Assembly: GCA_012845835.1 (NCBI GenBank)
Contig: JABAKD010000011.1
Coordinates: 2,264,001 to 2,328,000, forward strand
Direction of reading: 5' to 3'
Length of the DNA stretch: 64,000 nt
Origin: Undaria pinnatifida
Taxonomy: Eukaryota > Sar > Phaeophyceae > Laminariales > Alariaceae
Shown here piece after piece: positions 41,055-51,829 of the stretch. The position numbers were made by a program, and so were the translations under genes. Positions within the stretch are counted from its first letter, which is position 1; every line of letters begins with the position of its first letter. The notes under the pieces are model-generated. The model was not told where the DNA came from, ran no database searches, and was given only the letters and a program-made list of their open reading frames with translations.

Positions 41055-41182
41055 GTGGTGTCTCAACCAAGCACATCCCGGTACGAAGAATTGGGAAGCG
41101 GTTGCACTTGCAACCTTTGTAGAGACCTTTCGGGGCGAGCTAGTTCCCGAGCTCCCTTCGGAAGGTTACCGCCAACGAACGG

Positions 41183-41967
41183 GTGTTTCGCTACCTGTTC
41201 TTACTCGGCGCGGCACGTTCCACGCGTGGCAGCGAATCCCCGGTCGAGGTCTCAGCCCAGTTTCGACCTGGCCTCAATGTGAATCGGCCACCTGCCTGCT
41301 TTACCCTAACCATTAGGGCTCCATTGCGAGGTATAGCACGCAGTGCGCCGCTTGCCTCGCCCGGCAACCCACTAGGCATGCGCTGGAGATTACACCCCCG
41401 CCGCGAACCTGTCTCTCGGTGGCGTCTGCACGGGGGGAGGACGGCTGGAACTAGTCCGACTTCCCGTCACGGAAACGAGCGGCATGTTGTCGCTGGCTTC
41501 TCCAGGTATTGCAGCACCAGCAGCAACAGCAGTATAGGCGGCAGTAGCAGCAGCAGAGGCAGAGGCAGAGGCAGAGGCAGACCTCTCTCACAACGGCGGT
41601 GCTTGGCAGGAGTTATCCTAGCTACTGCTCAGGCCTGCGGCTGCTCGGCTTCGATGACTGGGGTGCTGGCTATCTCGGGCTGGTTGACACTCGCGCGAGC
41701 ATCGGAAGCCGCTTTTGAAGGTAGCTTTTTTCAGGGGTCCAATTCGATACGGGATACGAAAAGCGCAGGAGGTGCAGAAAATTCAGCGAGTAGGCGCTTA
41801 CGAGGAGGAGGAGGAGGACGCGGGGGGGGCGAAGGAGGGGGAGGAGCAGGAGGCACAGCGACAGGAATCGGTGATGATACGCCTCGTCTACTCGATGGAG
41901 CAATGTCAGGCCTGCACGTTGCGGCGGCGGCAGCGGCAGCAGCAACAGTGGAAGGTGTACTGGACAC
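41183..41967 (+). CDS. Possible exon(s) of an unrecognised gene
   Basis: One frame is open from 41183 across a CAG/AGAGGC-repeat segment (Ser and Arg-Gly rich) to 41967, followed by a GTGAGT donor. A strong acceptor (CTTTTTTCAG) ends at 41734, so 41735-41967 may be a separate exon. In that exon another frame reads IRYGIRKAQEVQKIQRVGAY, which looks more protein-like than the long frame. The frame is therefore undecided and no family is recognised. Confidence 0.3.
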
Positions 41968-42049
41968 GTGAGTCGTTGGGCCAATTGTTCCGACCCCTCA
42001 TCCGACTTTTTTTGCTGTTTGTTACTTTCGTTGCGCCTCCATGATACCT

Positions 42050-43029
42050 CGAAAACAGCAGGGTACCAAGAGAGTAGGCTTTCGTAGGCGACGTGGACAT
42101 GCAGATAGTACCTGTGTATGAGTACCAGCTGATGAGTACGAGTGGGTGCCTATTGTTCGACCAGAGAACGCGAGAGGCCGACAGAGTAGCAGTTGATTCG
42201 TATACTCGTACACTCGTACGGACCAGTGTTACTTCGCATAGATGCTAGAATACTGTCTGTACTCTTATTAATATGAAATTGTGGTACGAACGTTCTACAT
42301 TTTCGTTCTTGCTTGTGTCGGCTCCATTTTACATTTCGTGCAAGTACGACGTAGAGATTTTAGAACTGCACATGTTTTTATGCTGATTTGGACACGCATT
42401 TGTGTTGATTATGTGTGAAAAACGTTCAACATTTTAGCCGCGCGGTACATGGTACCGATTTTTGTGGAAATTCTTCGCGAAGTATTTCCAAGTGTTATTC
42501 CAAGTATTTGGTCTCCCAAAAGGCGGGCTCCTTCTCCCTGTTCCTCGCACATACCCGAAAGGAAGGGGAACGTGAACATGTGAACATTTAGAAACATGCA
42601 AGCAAGCACGCCACACCACCACACACTTCCACACTACGTATTGGAGTCTGAATTGGACCAGCTTGCTCCCGAACCACGCAACTGCGACACTTTTTGTATC
42701 GCAAGTCAGATCCATATTGTAGCTGCCACAGCAGAGAGTTGTATTTTGGGGTCATTACTTGCAGCTGGTGAGTTTTGGCGTAACAACAGAGCGTATCACA
42801 TATGACACTTGAACTAAAGGACACTTCGGGCTCGTACTCTGGCAGTAGAGAACTCGCGCGCTGCTGTAAATATGTAAATAACGGCGATACGTAACACGAC
42901 AACAGCAGCAGTCTCTCCTTCGTATTATATGATTATGCGAATGGCGGCGATAGTTATTATATGGGTACTGGTATTTACGTTCGCACGTTCGCACGGTGTT
43001 CTGCTCGCAGTCCGCATACCAGGTACAGC
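42050..43029. other. No gene recognised
   Basis: Short frames only, with no repeats shared elsewhere that I could see apart from TACTCGTA-type words. Confidence 0.4.
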
Positions 43030-43130
43030 ATATTGTGGTTGTCCTCACTTTAACTCGCATAATCAAGTCCGTGGTCACAGGACAGGCTTCAATCACTGGA
43101 GTGGAAGGATACCCCATGGCAAAATGTTAT
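43030..43130 (+). repeat. Dispersed repeat (family C), copy 3
   Basis: Contains TCAAGTCCGTGGTCACAGG and ACAGGCTTCAATCACTGGAG, with a shortened hairpin relative to the other copies. Confidence 0.7.
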
Positions 43131-43604
43131 CACACCCCTATTAATACCGGGTACCTGCTTAGAGTGTGGCAGCGAAACTCCTTTGCAACCACTGATATCA
43201 CGCCCTTTTTTATCACACCCCGTAGTGTATGCTACCCCGGTGATGAGCTTTATCAAATCCCAATATAATCACTCACTTTATCACCGGTACGTATACGCTG
43301 TGTAACACACGGATGATGAGTATTTGAGAGGCCCAAATGTTATCACCGGGGGTTTGGTATACTTTTCCATGGCTGAAGCAAATCGCACTCCGCCAAAAAA
43401 GATTAAAGTGAATTCGGAAGTCAGCGTACGTACGTATCAGGCCCTTAGTGGTACAAGCATGTCAAGATTCGCAGCTGACATCGACTACCGGGTACCTGGT
43501 ACACCGAATGCCACCAAGGAGTCCAAGCTAGCCAAACAATGTACAAATCCGAGGCAAAAAAGCAGAGGAAGAAATAATAATGTACGTATCACCGTAAAAT
43601 CGTC

Positions 43605-44290
43605 TCTGATTAACCCCCGGGGAGGCGTTTTTATTTTTTTGTGAGTGCACACCCATCCCCCGGGGGGGACAAAAAAAAGAGGGGGGAATCTTTTTTTTTT
43701 CGACATTACCCCGGGGGAACATCTAGCCGGGGGGGAAGCAAGAAAATACACACACACCACACACACATGAAACATGGACAAGATCTACGAGCAGCAGTTC
43801 AGCAAGGAGAGGAAGAAGGAGGAGGAGGAGAACACGTGGGGATGCTTGGCCCGTCCCGACGGTGCTGGATCCTCCAAAAAAAAGGAAGGGTCCGCCTGCT
43901 AGGGAATACCCAGACCCGCCGTTCACGCTGCGCAAGATGACCGGAAGCACTGGGCGCACCTCGTACGAGCTCAGTCAAAAGCTTGACGCTCTACGCTACC
44001 CCCGGCAGAAGTGCGCGAATGGGGGCGAAGTGGGAAGGCATGGAACGGCAAAGCATGCTCAGTATCGAAAACCCTTCGCGACTGGGCACCTGACCCGAAA
44101 ACCTTCTACCCCCGGGGGGATCTCCGGCAAAAAAACACACCCCGGGGGTAAATCCAGGAAGAGGGGGGGGTCTTTTTTTTTTTCGAAAAAAACCATTCCC
44201 ACGGGGATAAATCAGAGAAATCGTGCGTCCAGGCCGAAAAGGTGGTGGGGGGGGAGTAAATCCGTAACGCAGGGGTAAATCAGAGACGAT
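43605..44290. repeat. CCCCGGGG-word region around a small open frame
   Basis: Words like TTACCCCCGGGG and CCCCGGGGGTAAATC recur on both strands at 43610-43730 and 44105-44280, with long T or A runs nearby. Short words of the same kind occur at 50940-50990 and 62020-62065. The GC-moderate centre (43770-44040) has coding character. Confidence 0.55.
43774..43902 (+). CDS. Small open frame or 5' exon, unrecognised
   Basis: An ATG opens a 42-codon frame starting MDKIYEQQFSKERKKEEEEN and ending KKKEGSAC before TAG. It is Glu/Lys-rich and could be a coiled coil. The next 90 bases are protein-like in another frame (DPPFTLRKMTGSTGRTSYEL), so an unseen splice or a broken gene is possible. No family is recognised. 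Confidence 0.35.
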   Translation: MDKIYEQQFSKERKKEEEENTWGCLARPDGAGSSKKKEGSAC

Positions 44291-44545
44291 TACGTCATGT
44301 ACCTGGTAGTATGATATACCTGGTCTACAACGGCAGTGCAGCATTAGTACACGATCAACGAGAACATGACAACCTCGAACGTCGTAATACAATGTACTAA
44401 CTTTCAAGTACCCCAGGTTACGTGTGACGAACTCGTTGTAAATGTATGAGACTTACGCGAAATCGCTAAATAGAATCGCCACTCAGCAATCAACAATCTT
44501 TTGCAATCAGTAATCAAAGATCAGTCAGCTATTCAGCTGGAGCCG

Positions 44546-44872
44546 TCGTGGCGTCGCCCCGGTCGCCTCGGTGGCGTATCAGGTTATCCTCGAGCCTGGT
44601 ATAGGTCAGCTTCGTGAGTTCGAGCCCCGCCGAGTGCATACTCGTATAAATTCGTAGGGACTTTTTCTTGTGCACAAATTGACTTGCGGAAACGCGAGAG
44701 CGTGAGTTAGCAACAATCGATCAAAAATCGACGAGCAGTGGGATTGCTGAATCCTGCACGCGATAAAAATCAAAGGCGAGAACCGGGGGGGAGAAGGAAC
44801 AACCCCTGTGACCACGGCTTGTCCAGAGGCTGGAAAGTAGAAGTGTGACAAAAAAAAAAATGCTTGCGTAAT
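44546..44872 (+). mobile_element. tRNA-derived SINE, family S1, copy 2
   Basis: Full-length match to 6636-6945: A-box-like TGGCGTATCAGG, B-box-like GAGTTCGAGCCCC, the same body and an A-run at the end (44850-44860). The B-box here is closer to consensus than in copy 1. Confidence 0.75.
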
Positions 44873-44950
44873 GTCAGGGCGCTGCACTGGCACAGCATGT
44901 ATTTTGTATTTGCAGTAGATTTATAAGGCAGTACTTGCAGTAGATTACAC

Positions 44951-45244
44951 ATGGCAGCAGTTCTGATTGCGCGAGTAGATGCTGCCAGTAGATTTGATCA
45001 TACACACGTGCAAGAAACACGCCGTAATCTACTACGGAAACCCATCAAATGCGTTTCGGGAGGAGCTATTAACAGAGGAGAGGAGGCTATCAGAATGCTT
45101 TGTTTATTATACGCGTATGGGAACGAAAACAACGAAAATCACGGCATGATCGCCACACGTTTCGCGCATTTCTCTGATTTTTTTCCTCAACTCTTTTCTG
45201 TGTCTTGCGATGATGATCGCGATAACGCAGTAATCACCATTTGA
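44951..45244 (+). CDS. Open frame of 97 codons, unrecognised
   Basis: ATG to TGA, reading MAAVLIARVDAASRFDHTHV at the start and DDDRDNAVITI at the end. Amino-acid composition is unremarkable and the frame is not repeat-derived, which favours coding, but no motif or homologous family is recognised. Confidence 0.25.
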   Translation: MAAVLIARVDAASRFDHTHVQETRRNLLRKPIKCVSGGAINRGEEAIRMLCLLYAYGNENNENHGMIATRFAHFSDFFPQLFSVSCDDDRDNAVITI

Positions 45245-45269
45245 CTTTTTTTTTGTTTTTTGAGCCCCA

Positions 45270-45431
45270 ATGGTGATGGTGAATTATCCGTTCTTTTTTG
45301 CCCACCTGCCGGAGGGGGGCGATTTGCCGAACAACGCTCGGCTGTTTTCGCTTTGCGCGGCGTTTTTCCCTTCGCTCGACCAGCGTACTGATGAAAACCA
45401 AGTGTACCGATTGCCGTCGCAAGCAGTGTAA
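45270..45431 (+). CDS. Open frame of 53 codons, unrecognised
   Basis: The ATG follows an in-frame TGA by two codons. It includes HLPEGGDLPNNARLFSLCAA and ends at TAA. It looks like coding sequence by codon character. It may be an independent small gene or an exon whose acceptor I cannot place. Confidence 0.3.
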   Translation: MVMVNYPFFFAHLPEGGDLPNNARLFSLCAAFFPSLDQRTDENQVYRLPSQAV

Positions 45432-46019
45432 TTGCTACAGGCCGACGCTGCCAGTGCACAGCCCCATAAATGCCTTTGTTCATATATGCGTGTGCTTAGT
45501 TTTAAGGACTTTCAAGTGCCAGTGTTTTCTTACGACGCGGTGCGGTTCGGTGCGTGTAGGAAAACCCGCACGGACCGCATTTTGTGTGATCATACGAATT
45601 TGGTGTTTACACGCCGCACCGCACCCTACCGCACCGTAGGATTCTTGAAAATAATGTGACCTATTTTGAGATCGCTGTTGCACGATCGCCGACCGTCGCC
45701 CAGAGTTGTACCGTCCACCAACGCGCGAAGTTGACTTATATATACTGCTGGGCTGGTTCCTACAGCTCACCTTCTAGCGACGGCTACTCGTGTACCGTAT
45801 TTATCTTTCGAATAGATTTGCATACCTGGTTTATAGAACGTGTGCCCTTCGCCATAAACTGGCGCTTCCTAAATATTTCGGAATTTTGAAGTTTGGGCTG
45901 CTCTCCAGGGTTCACAGACGAAGTACGATCTACCAGGCAACAGCATCATTTTTAGTCGGAACTATCATACAGAACAACGGAACACAGCTATAAATATACC
46001 GGGCACCTGGTCCATAGCA

Positions 46020-46405
46020 GCAGTAGTAGTTCTTTTCTTTTCTTTTCTTTTTTTTCTTCATCCCATTTGTTATCCTCGCACTTCTCTCGCTCTCCCTCCC
46101 AGTAGTAACTCAGATTCGGGGTCACATAGCGGGCCCTCCTCCTCCCTCCCCACTACGGTACGTGCCTTCATTTTTATCGCGAGAAGAATTCAGCATTTTC
46201 TTCGCTCGTCGACTCACGTCGAATTGTACCTACCCACCCTCGTAGTATTAATAGGCGCTCTCAGCAGTTGATCTTTTTTTTTGCTTTTTTTTTGCTTTTT
46301 TTTTGCAAATAAATCAAAATCTCACCTAGGCGGGAATCGAACTCAACGACCAACGCTAGCAGTATTCGAGGGTAACCACTAGACCCCTCGAGCGACCGGC
46401 TACGT
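46020..46405 (-). mobile_element. tRNA-derived SINE, family S2, copy 2
   Basis: Read on the minus strand from 46405: GGGTCTAGTGGTTACCC (A-box region), then GAGTTCGATTCCCGCC (B-box), body, and an A-rich tail (the TTTTCTTTTC run at 46032-46060). This is the best-preserved head of the family. It carries an extra TATTAATAG near 46240 relative to 33655-33990. Confidence 0.75.
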
Positions 46406-46652
46406 ACGTATATCATATGTGTACGAACACTACCGAGTTGCGGGCATAACCTCGTAATTTTTACTGGCTCGTGCCTGGTTGTAATTGATCATTGGTGGTT
46501 AATAGGACTGCTGTGAACTTAGCTGACTATACAGGTACTAATAGTAAGTCGCCGACTAATCATTAGTTGGCTAGATATTATATGTTTACAGGTTATGTGT
46601 TCTTGTATTTGGCGGGTGTGGTTGTGGCTCGCAATGTGTGTTATACTTTAAT

Positions 46653-46808
46653 GGCCCCTGTATAGTGCCGGTATGTGCACTATAAAGGGAAGTACCGCCA
46701 CTATAGCGGCAGCCGACACTTCTCCGCATACCGCCACCATTAATACTGATTTTCCCTTGCGTGCGGAAATTTCACAGACAATCGGGCAACCGGCACTATA
46801 CAGGGACT
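46653..46808 (-). mobile_element. CTATAGTGCCGGT MITE
   Basis: The ends GGCCCCTGTATAGTGCCGG and CCGGCACTATACAGGGAC are inverted, with the interior words CTATAGCGGCAGCC and TTTCACAGACA. Confidence 0.75.
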
Positions 46809-46811
46809 ACT

Positions 46812-47000
46812 ACTGCTGTATCGAGAAATGCTTGAAAAGCTATCATGGGTGGTTGGCGTTCTCCGCCACCCAACTACCCTATACTATTAATAGATAAACA
46901 CGCAAACTACTGCTGTATCGAGAAATGTTTGAAAAGCTATCATGGGTGGTTGGCGTTCTCCGCCACCCAACTACCTTATACTATTAATAGGTAAAAAACA
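46812..47000 (+). repeat. Tandem duplication, period about 98 bp, with hairpin
   Basis: ACTGCTGTATCGAGAAATG, GGGTGGTTGGCGTTCTCCGCC and CTATTAATAG each occur twice in order. GGGTGG-TTGGCG can pair with CGCCACCC in each unit. Only a few bases differ, so it is recent. Confidence 0.85.
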
Positions 47001-47210
47001 CGCAAGATATCGCACCCCGTCGGACGATGTGTGAAGATGATTTTGTCGACTATGGGGAGGATGCAAGCGCCGGTCGATGCGTCGATCTCGACGATATCTT
47101 TCCAAATCGACCCTTCTTGTTTTGTGTGCCCGCCCCCCTTTTGGGGGGAACATGGGCTCAGAAATTTCCTCCCAAGGGTGTGTGTGTTGTCTTGCGTATT
47201 GTACGGTAAT
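47000..47210. other. Open on both strands, possible exon
   Basis: A plus frame from an ATG at 47027 reads MCEDDFVDYGEDASAG, and a minus frame reads IWKDIVEIDASTGACILPIV. Both look protein-like and neither has firm splice signals, so I do not choose between them. Confidence 0.25.
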
Positions 47211-47259
47211 ATGCTAGCCGTCCAGTTATGTGTACGTGTCCAGGTTTTTGGCTCGTGTT

Positions 47260-47480
47260 CGGATTATCTTATTTTGGTTTTACTTTACTTTATTTTATTT
47301 CATTTTATTATGTTTCTTTTCCGAGCTTTGGCTCTCCTTTGCGGTTGGGTTGTTTCTTCGATTTCCCCTTCATTTTGTTTGTTTCATTTTTTGTTTTATT
47401 TTTATCTTTGTTTTTATTTGTTTTCTTATTTTGTTTTTGTTTTTTGTTTTTGTTTTTGTTTTTGTTTATTTCGTATTTCT
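47260..47480 (+). repeat. T-rich low-complexity tract
   Basis: TTTTA, TTTTG and GTTTTT words for over 200 bases, ending in a (TTTTTG)n run. Hydrophobic open frames here are composition artefacts. Confidence 0.75.
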
Positions 47481-47720
47481 CTCTTCCAATGTATTTCTGT
47501 TGCTGACGTATGTATGTTGTGCCTGTCGTACCCAGTACTAGGGCATGACATTGCGTTGTCGAATGCATTACGATGCATTATCTCTGTGTCGTGGCTTGTG
47601 ACCACAGAGCTGATCTTTCTAGGGTGAAGAATCAGTACGGACACTGGGTGTGCTGGATGTCGACGAGTAGAAGAACGGTTTAATGTGAAGAACACACACA
47701 CACGGTAATATGCTAGCCGT

Positions 47721-48094
47721 CCAGTTCTGCCACCTCGAAGACTTCGTACGAATCGGAACTACAGAACAACGCAACACAGCTAGCACAGCGCGAGTGGCGC
47801 TCATATACCTCGCGGTTTGTTGTAAGTTGGCGATGAAGCCTGCTAGAACCGCACCCTGGTTGTTGTTGGTATCGTTCGGGACGGGCCACTGGCAGCCTTA
47901 ATCGCGACCAGTTCTGCCACCTCGAAGACTTCGTACGAATCGGAACTACAGAACAACGGAACACAGCTAGCACAGCGCGAGTGGCGCTCATATACCTCGC
48001 GGTTTGTTGTAAGTTGGCGATGAAGCCTGCTAGAACCGCACCCTGGTTGTTGTTGGTATCGTTCGGGACGGGCCACTGGCAGTCTTAATCGCGA
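47721..48094 (+). repeat. Two tandem copies of a 187-bp unit
   Basis: Units at 47721-47907 and 47908-48094 are almost identical (CCAGTTCTGCCACCTCG at each start). The bases just before unit 1 (GGTAATATGCTAGCCGTCCAG) also occur at about 47207-47227. A diverged piece of the unit lies near 45955-45995. Confidence 0.9.
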
Positions 48095-48194
48095 CTGAAG
48101 ATATGATACTGACAGCGTCAGTAACCAGTATACTGGACTGCATCAGTATAATGATCGAGCGAGGCGAGTAAAAGTAGTAACGTAGTGAAGCCAA

Positions 48195-48350
48195 CCAACT
48201 TCCTTCCCTTCGTGCGACTCGCCGAATACCCCACGGCGCTTCGCGCATGGTGCAAGCAGTGTCTGCCTGGTCGGTGTATCCCGACGTGATCCGTCCCGGC
48301 ATTGTACGGGTGGGAGGGTCTATGGTGTTGCGACTACGGACATGCATGAT
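48195..48350 (+). repeat. Dispersed repeat (family E), copy 3
   Basis: Contains CGACTCGCCGAATACCCCACG and GTCCCGGCATTGTACGGGTGG, matching 3185-3320. Confidence 0.65.
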
Positions 48351-48362
48351 ATGATTACATGC

Positions 48363-48599
48363 CTACCCCGCGGCTGGTGAGGAGAGCCCGCTGGAAGCGC
48401 CGCCGTAGGCAAACAAATACACGTTTTCTCGCTTCGTTTCACAGCGCATTTGAGGGTCAGTGCTGTACTTGCTGGGGATGGTTGCGGTCATCGTCACGGA
48501 AAACAGCGGTGGGGAAAACAAAACACGCATGAAACGTATGACGATGGTGCAACGATGTCCTTTTTCGTTGTGTTCGCGCAGGCACGTCATGTGTAACAC
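48363..48599 (-). CDS. Open frame, unrecognised
   Basis: A 78-codon minus-strand frame whose second half (TATIPSKYSTDPQMRCETKR then YLFAYGGASSG) has protein-like composition and ends at TAG. The opposite strand is also partly open. No family or splice partner was found. Confidence 0.25.
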   Translation of the reverse strand: MLHMTCLREHNEKGHRCTIVIRFMRVLFSPPLFSVTMTATIPSKYSTDPQMRCETKRENVYLFAYGGASSGLSSPAAG

Positions 48600-49062
48600 T
48601 CTTGCTGCTCATGTGTGGCGCACTCTTCTTATTGCGCCATCGCTCCTACTATTGAGGCATACGGTAGCAGGTTCTCACAAGGTTGGAGGCATTCACCAGC
48701 AAACAGCGCACACGTAACCGTAAGACATAGGTTTACTCCGCCGAACACAGCGCAAGCAAACACAATACTAGACTGGTCTTGTGCTTCCGTGTGCTTTGGT
48801 TGATAGCAGAATGCTACCTGGTCTGTCGTGTCCTATCCTTACTTGGTTGCTGTTTTCTGGTGAAAGTCTGCTAGCCCATGCCCCAAGGGCAGGAACGATG
48901 GATGTGAAAAAAAGAAAACTGATGCGCCTTGCGCGATTGCAAAGAAAGGGATGATCTCCACATTATTCCGACAGGTCCCATACAGTTCAGGTTTCTTTAC
49001 TTATTTCCTCCGCTCTGTTGTGCGTCGATGACCGGAACTGCCCGCGGTCATTATAGTACAAC

Positions 49063-49240
49063 AGTAGGTGGCCCTATATAGTGCGGGTATGTGTCACGAA
49101 AATTTACCCGCACTATACCGCGCACCCGCACTATAAAAAAACCAGCCACTATAGAGGGGTCTGTATTGTGCCAAACGATTTCACCCGCACAATATCGGAC
49201 ACCCGCACTATATGACCCGCACTATATAGGGCCACCTACT
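49063..49240. mobile_element. MITE with perfect 26-bp terminal inverted repeats
   Basis: Bases 49063-49088 (starting AGTAGGTGGCCCTATATAG) and 49215-49240 are exact reverse complements. The interior repeats ACCCGCACTATA several times, a variant of the CTATAGTGCCGGT word with GCGGGT in place of GCCGGT. The perfect ends suggest recent insertion. No target-site duplication was clear. Confidence 0.85.
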
Positions 49241-49369
49241 CTACCTGGTATTGATTCCCGACGGTGACGGAAAAGAAAGCGAAAACGCCCGTATGATTTC
49301 ACTCCGTGGGCGCCTCCAGCCCCCCCCCCCCCCGTCACCAGCCGGGAGGGAGGACGGGCGTACTCTTTT

Positions 49370-49530
49370 TTTGCTTGCGTTAGTCATTGGACCGTTGGCC
49401 ACGCATCCCTTTCGAGACGGAGCACCGTTCCTACTCTCAATAGAACACTTCCGAGACACCTCCAAAATTTGGGCACTGATTTCGTTTTTTTCAGATTTTC
49501 CATAAAAAACGTTTTGCTTGTGTTGTTTCC
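49370..49530 (-). repeat. Dispersed repeat (family J), copy 2
   Basis: Matches 23730-23885 (GCATCCCTTTCGAGACGGAG, GCACCGTTCC, CACCTCC and a TTGTGTTGTTTCCCTTCCTG block). Confidence 0.55.
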
Positions 49531-49584
49531 CTTCCTGTTTTGCCTTTTGTGACCACCATCTGTGCCGTATACAGGACTCTTCGC

Positions 49585-49750
49585 CTAGACGTGTTTGGGC
49601 TGGTCGATGTTACTTGTCCGGTTACTTACTTGGGCAGTGGCTTATTGTATTTTCGTTAGTTTCAGTAGACTAAACAACTATACCTGGTAAAGTCGTTTGG
49701 GCTGGTCGATGTTGCTTGCCCCGTTAATTGCACGGTGGCTCGTACTTGTC
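49585..49750 (+). repeat. Two copies of a GTTTGGGCTGGTCG repeat
   Basis: GTTTGGGCTGGTCGATGTT-CTTG-CC and GTGGCT occur near 49598 and 49693. A third copy is at about 24430-24478. Confidence 0.65.
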
Positions 49751-50290
49751 TTTATTTTCATGTTTCGAGACCTGTTCTACGCTATACATGAAGCAGTCCC
49801 TAGTGATAGCTCGTACATATAGGAGCGCCTGTGTTCCCCCTTTTCAACTTGCAACGCCCCCCGGAATTTTAACCCTTTTAGTATCGCACTCCCGATGTGG
49901 GGACTAAACACTTGGAGTTAGACTAGGATAAGTCTAGGACTTGGAAATAAGTTAAGCCAACCACACCCCGAAGGGGAACCTTGCGCACTAATAAATACAT
50001 GTGTAACCTGCGGTCGGTCTGGCAGCTGAGCTGTCTTATCTCGCTCTGTTTGGGCGGTTAACTAGCTTCCATGTTTTGTTTTATTTTCCTTTAGCTTTTT
50101 CGCTCGTAGCTTTCGTTGAAGTTTTTTTCTTTCAGAGAACGGTTTTCAATACTCGTACCAAGTATTATACGAAATAAGGTTTATTTTTAGATAATCTACT
50201 TCCACACACTTGGGCCACGCGTTATGGCACCAGTCGCGGTACCATACAAAGCGAGTGGCCTTAGGTTGAAATGCCCGGCGCTCACATCTT
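49751..50290. other. No gene recognised
   Basis: Contains a CGCACTCCCGATGTGGGGACTAAACACTTGG-type repeat piece (49885-49920), also seen near 16040, 57315, 57905 and 61540. Confidence 0.4.
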
Positions 50291-50309
50291 CACCTAGGTG
50301 CGGAAGCCA

Positions 50310-50440
50310 TTATACCTGCCCAAAATACCCGTTTTACTTCGCGGGATAGTAAGAAAACACCGGTACACTCCTCAGAATGCCCCCCGCACTCTCCCGATAA
50401 CTTTTTAGGATAGTAATCCGTTTCTCCAAAATCGGAGTTT
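50310..50440 (+). repeat. Short dispersed repeat (family M)
   Basis: CGTTTTACTTCGCGGGATAG and the following CACTCCTCAGAATG resemble 52510-52600 (TTTTTCTCGTCGGGACAG, CACTCCTTAAGATTG). Confidence 0.4.
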
Positions 50441-51059
50441 TTTCTTTTTTGCCATGTTTTTTAGTCCCTGCGCGCCTCTTAACCCCCTTGCCACCGCGAA
50501 AATTGCCCCCCATTCTTTCCAAGTAGTTTGTCCCCCAAATGTGGGTGCAATTCTAAACGGCTTCACCTGGCCAATACAAACGAGTAGAACTTTCCGGGAG
50601 TTTTGGCCGCGACCACGCTGTAAGAACTACTGCAGTTCGAGGGACGTACATACGCACGTCGCCCGTAGTCTACGCTCTTATCCTGAAAGAAAAAAAATCG
50701 AAGGGAAGAGTCGGAAGAAGAGCGAATGTGGATGCGTATAATTGTCGTGTTTTTTGTTTTGTCTTCGGACCCATCTGTTCGTGCTCGTACTTTTGTCCGA
50801 AACGTTAGGTGGGGGTCGACACAATTTGACCGTTTGGGTCACGTTGCCGGAGGTTTGGGCGCGATCCGTGGAGTGTGTCGCTCGTGGCAAGCATTTTTAA
50901 CTTTTTTGGCCTTGGCCTTGGGCATGGATCCAAGGTAAATCCCCGGGTTTCCGCAACATCCCCGGGGATAGTGTTTCCGCATCCCCTATCCCCGTGTACG
51001 CACGTACGATTTGGATGCAAACCGTTTTTTTTGCTCCTAGATGGTACACGTACATTTTC

Positions 51060-51560
51060 CTGTTGCACAGAGCACCACGCTACGATCCTGCCGCCCAGCA
51101 GCAGTCCAGCCCCCTAGCAGCAGCCTGCAACTCTATGCGCGTGTGGCTGCTGTTGTAGCAGCTGATTGCTTCGATCGGAGCCTGCGATGCTAGACCCGCC
51201 TGTACGCCACTGCCTCTCGCTGCTGCCTGCTGCTGCTGCTTCTGTCAAGTGTCAAGTGGCATGTCGGCGTAAATTGTAAGGATCGTTTGAATATCATATT
51301 AGTACTCAAATGGTCCTTACATTTGGTGTTTATGTTGGTGTGCTTCGCATATAATACCGTACTATACCAAGAAAGCACAACGCTACAACTCTGCCGCACA
51401 GCAGCAGCGGTAGGCAAGACCTTTTATGTAAGATCGCAGATGACAGACAGCAGACAACATGCGGAGAGCACAACGCTACAGCCCTGCCGCACAGCAGCAG
51501 CGGTAGGCAACACCATTTATGTACGCGTGGCGTGTCCTCGCTATGCTGCGGCGAGATGCT
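51060..51560 (+). repeat. Tandem repeats with CACAACGCTACA-CTGCCGCACAGCAGCAGC
   Basis: GAGCACCACGCTACGATCC, GAAAGCACAACGCTACAAC and GAGAGCACAACGCTACAGCC begin related units of roughly 100 bases. A detached piece (GATCGCAGATGACAGACAAC) lies at 51768-51830. A hairpin (GTAAGGA... TCCTTAC) spans 51275-51325. Confidence 0.65.
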
Positions 51561-51829
51561 TGTGTCGGAGCCTGTCAAAAATTGTCACCTCACCATATTA
51601 CACGTTTCTGCTGTGCTGCCGCTCTGGGTGCGCGTGTCCATCGATGCGGAAACATAGGGACCTTTCTTTGTAATAGGAATACTTTAGATACCAACCCATC
51701 CTTATACATTTACGTCCACAGGGGCAGTTTTTTAACGAGTATTTTTTCTGTTTTTTTTATTGCGAAGATCGCAGATGACAGACAACAGACAACATGCAGA
51801 GGGCAAAACGCTACAGGGAGGACCATGTG

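Noticed and set aside
47228-47627. Hydrophobic multi-helix protein
   Set aside because: Phe/Leu-rich frames come from a T-rich low-complexity tract.
50726-50938. 70-codon plus-strand open frame
   Set aside because: Composition is plausible but there is no motif, no splice support and a nearby CCCCGGG-word repeat.
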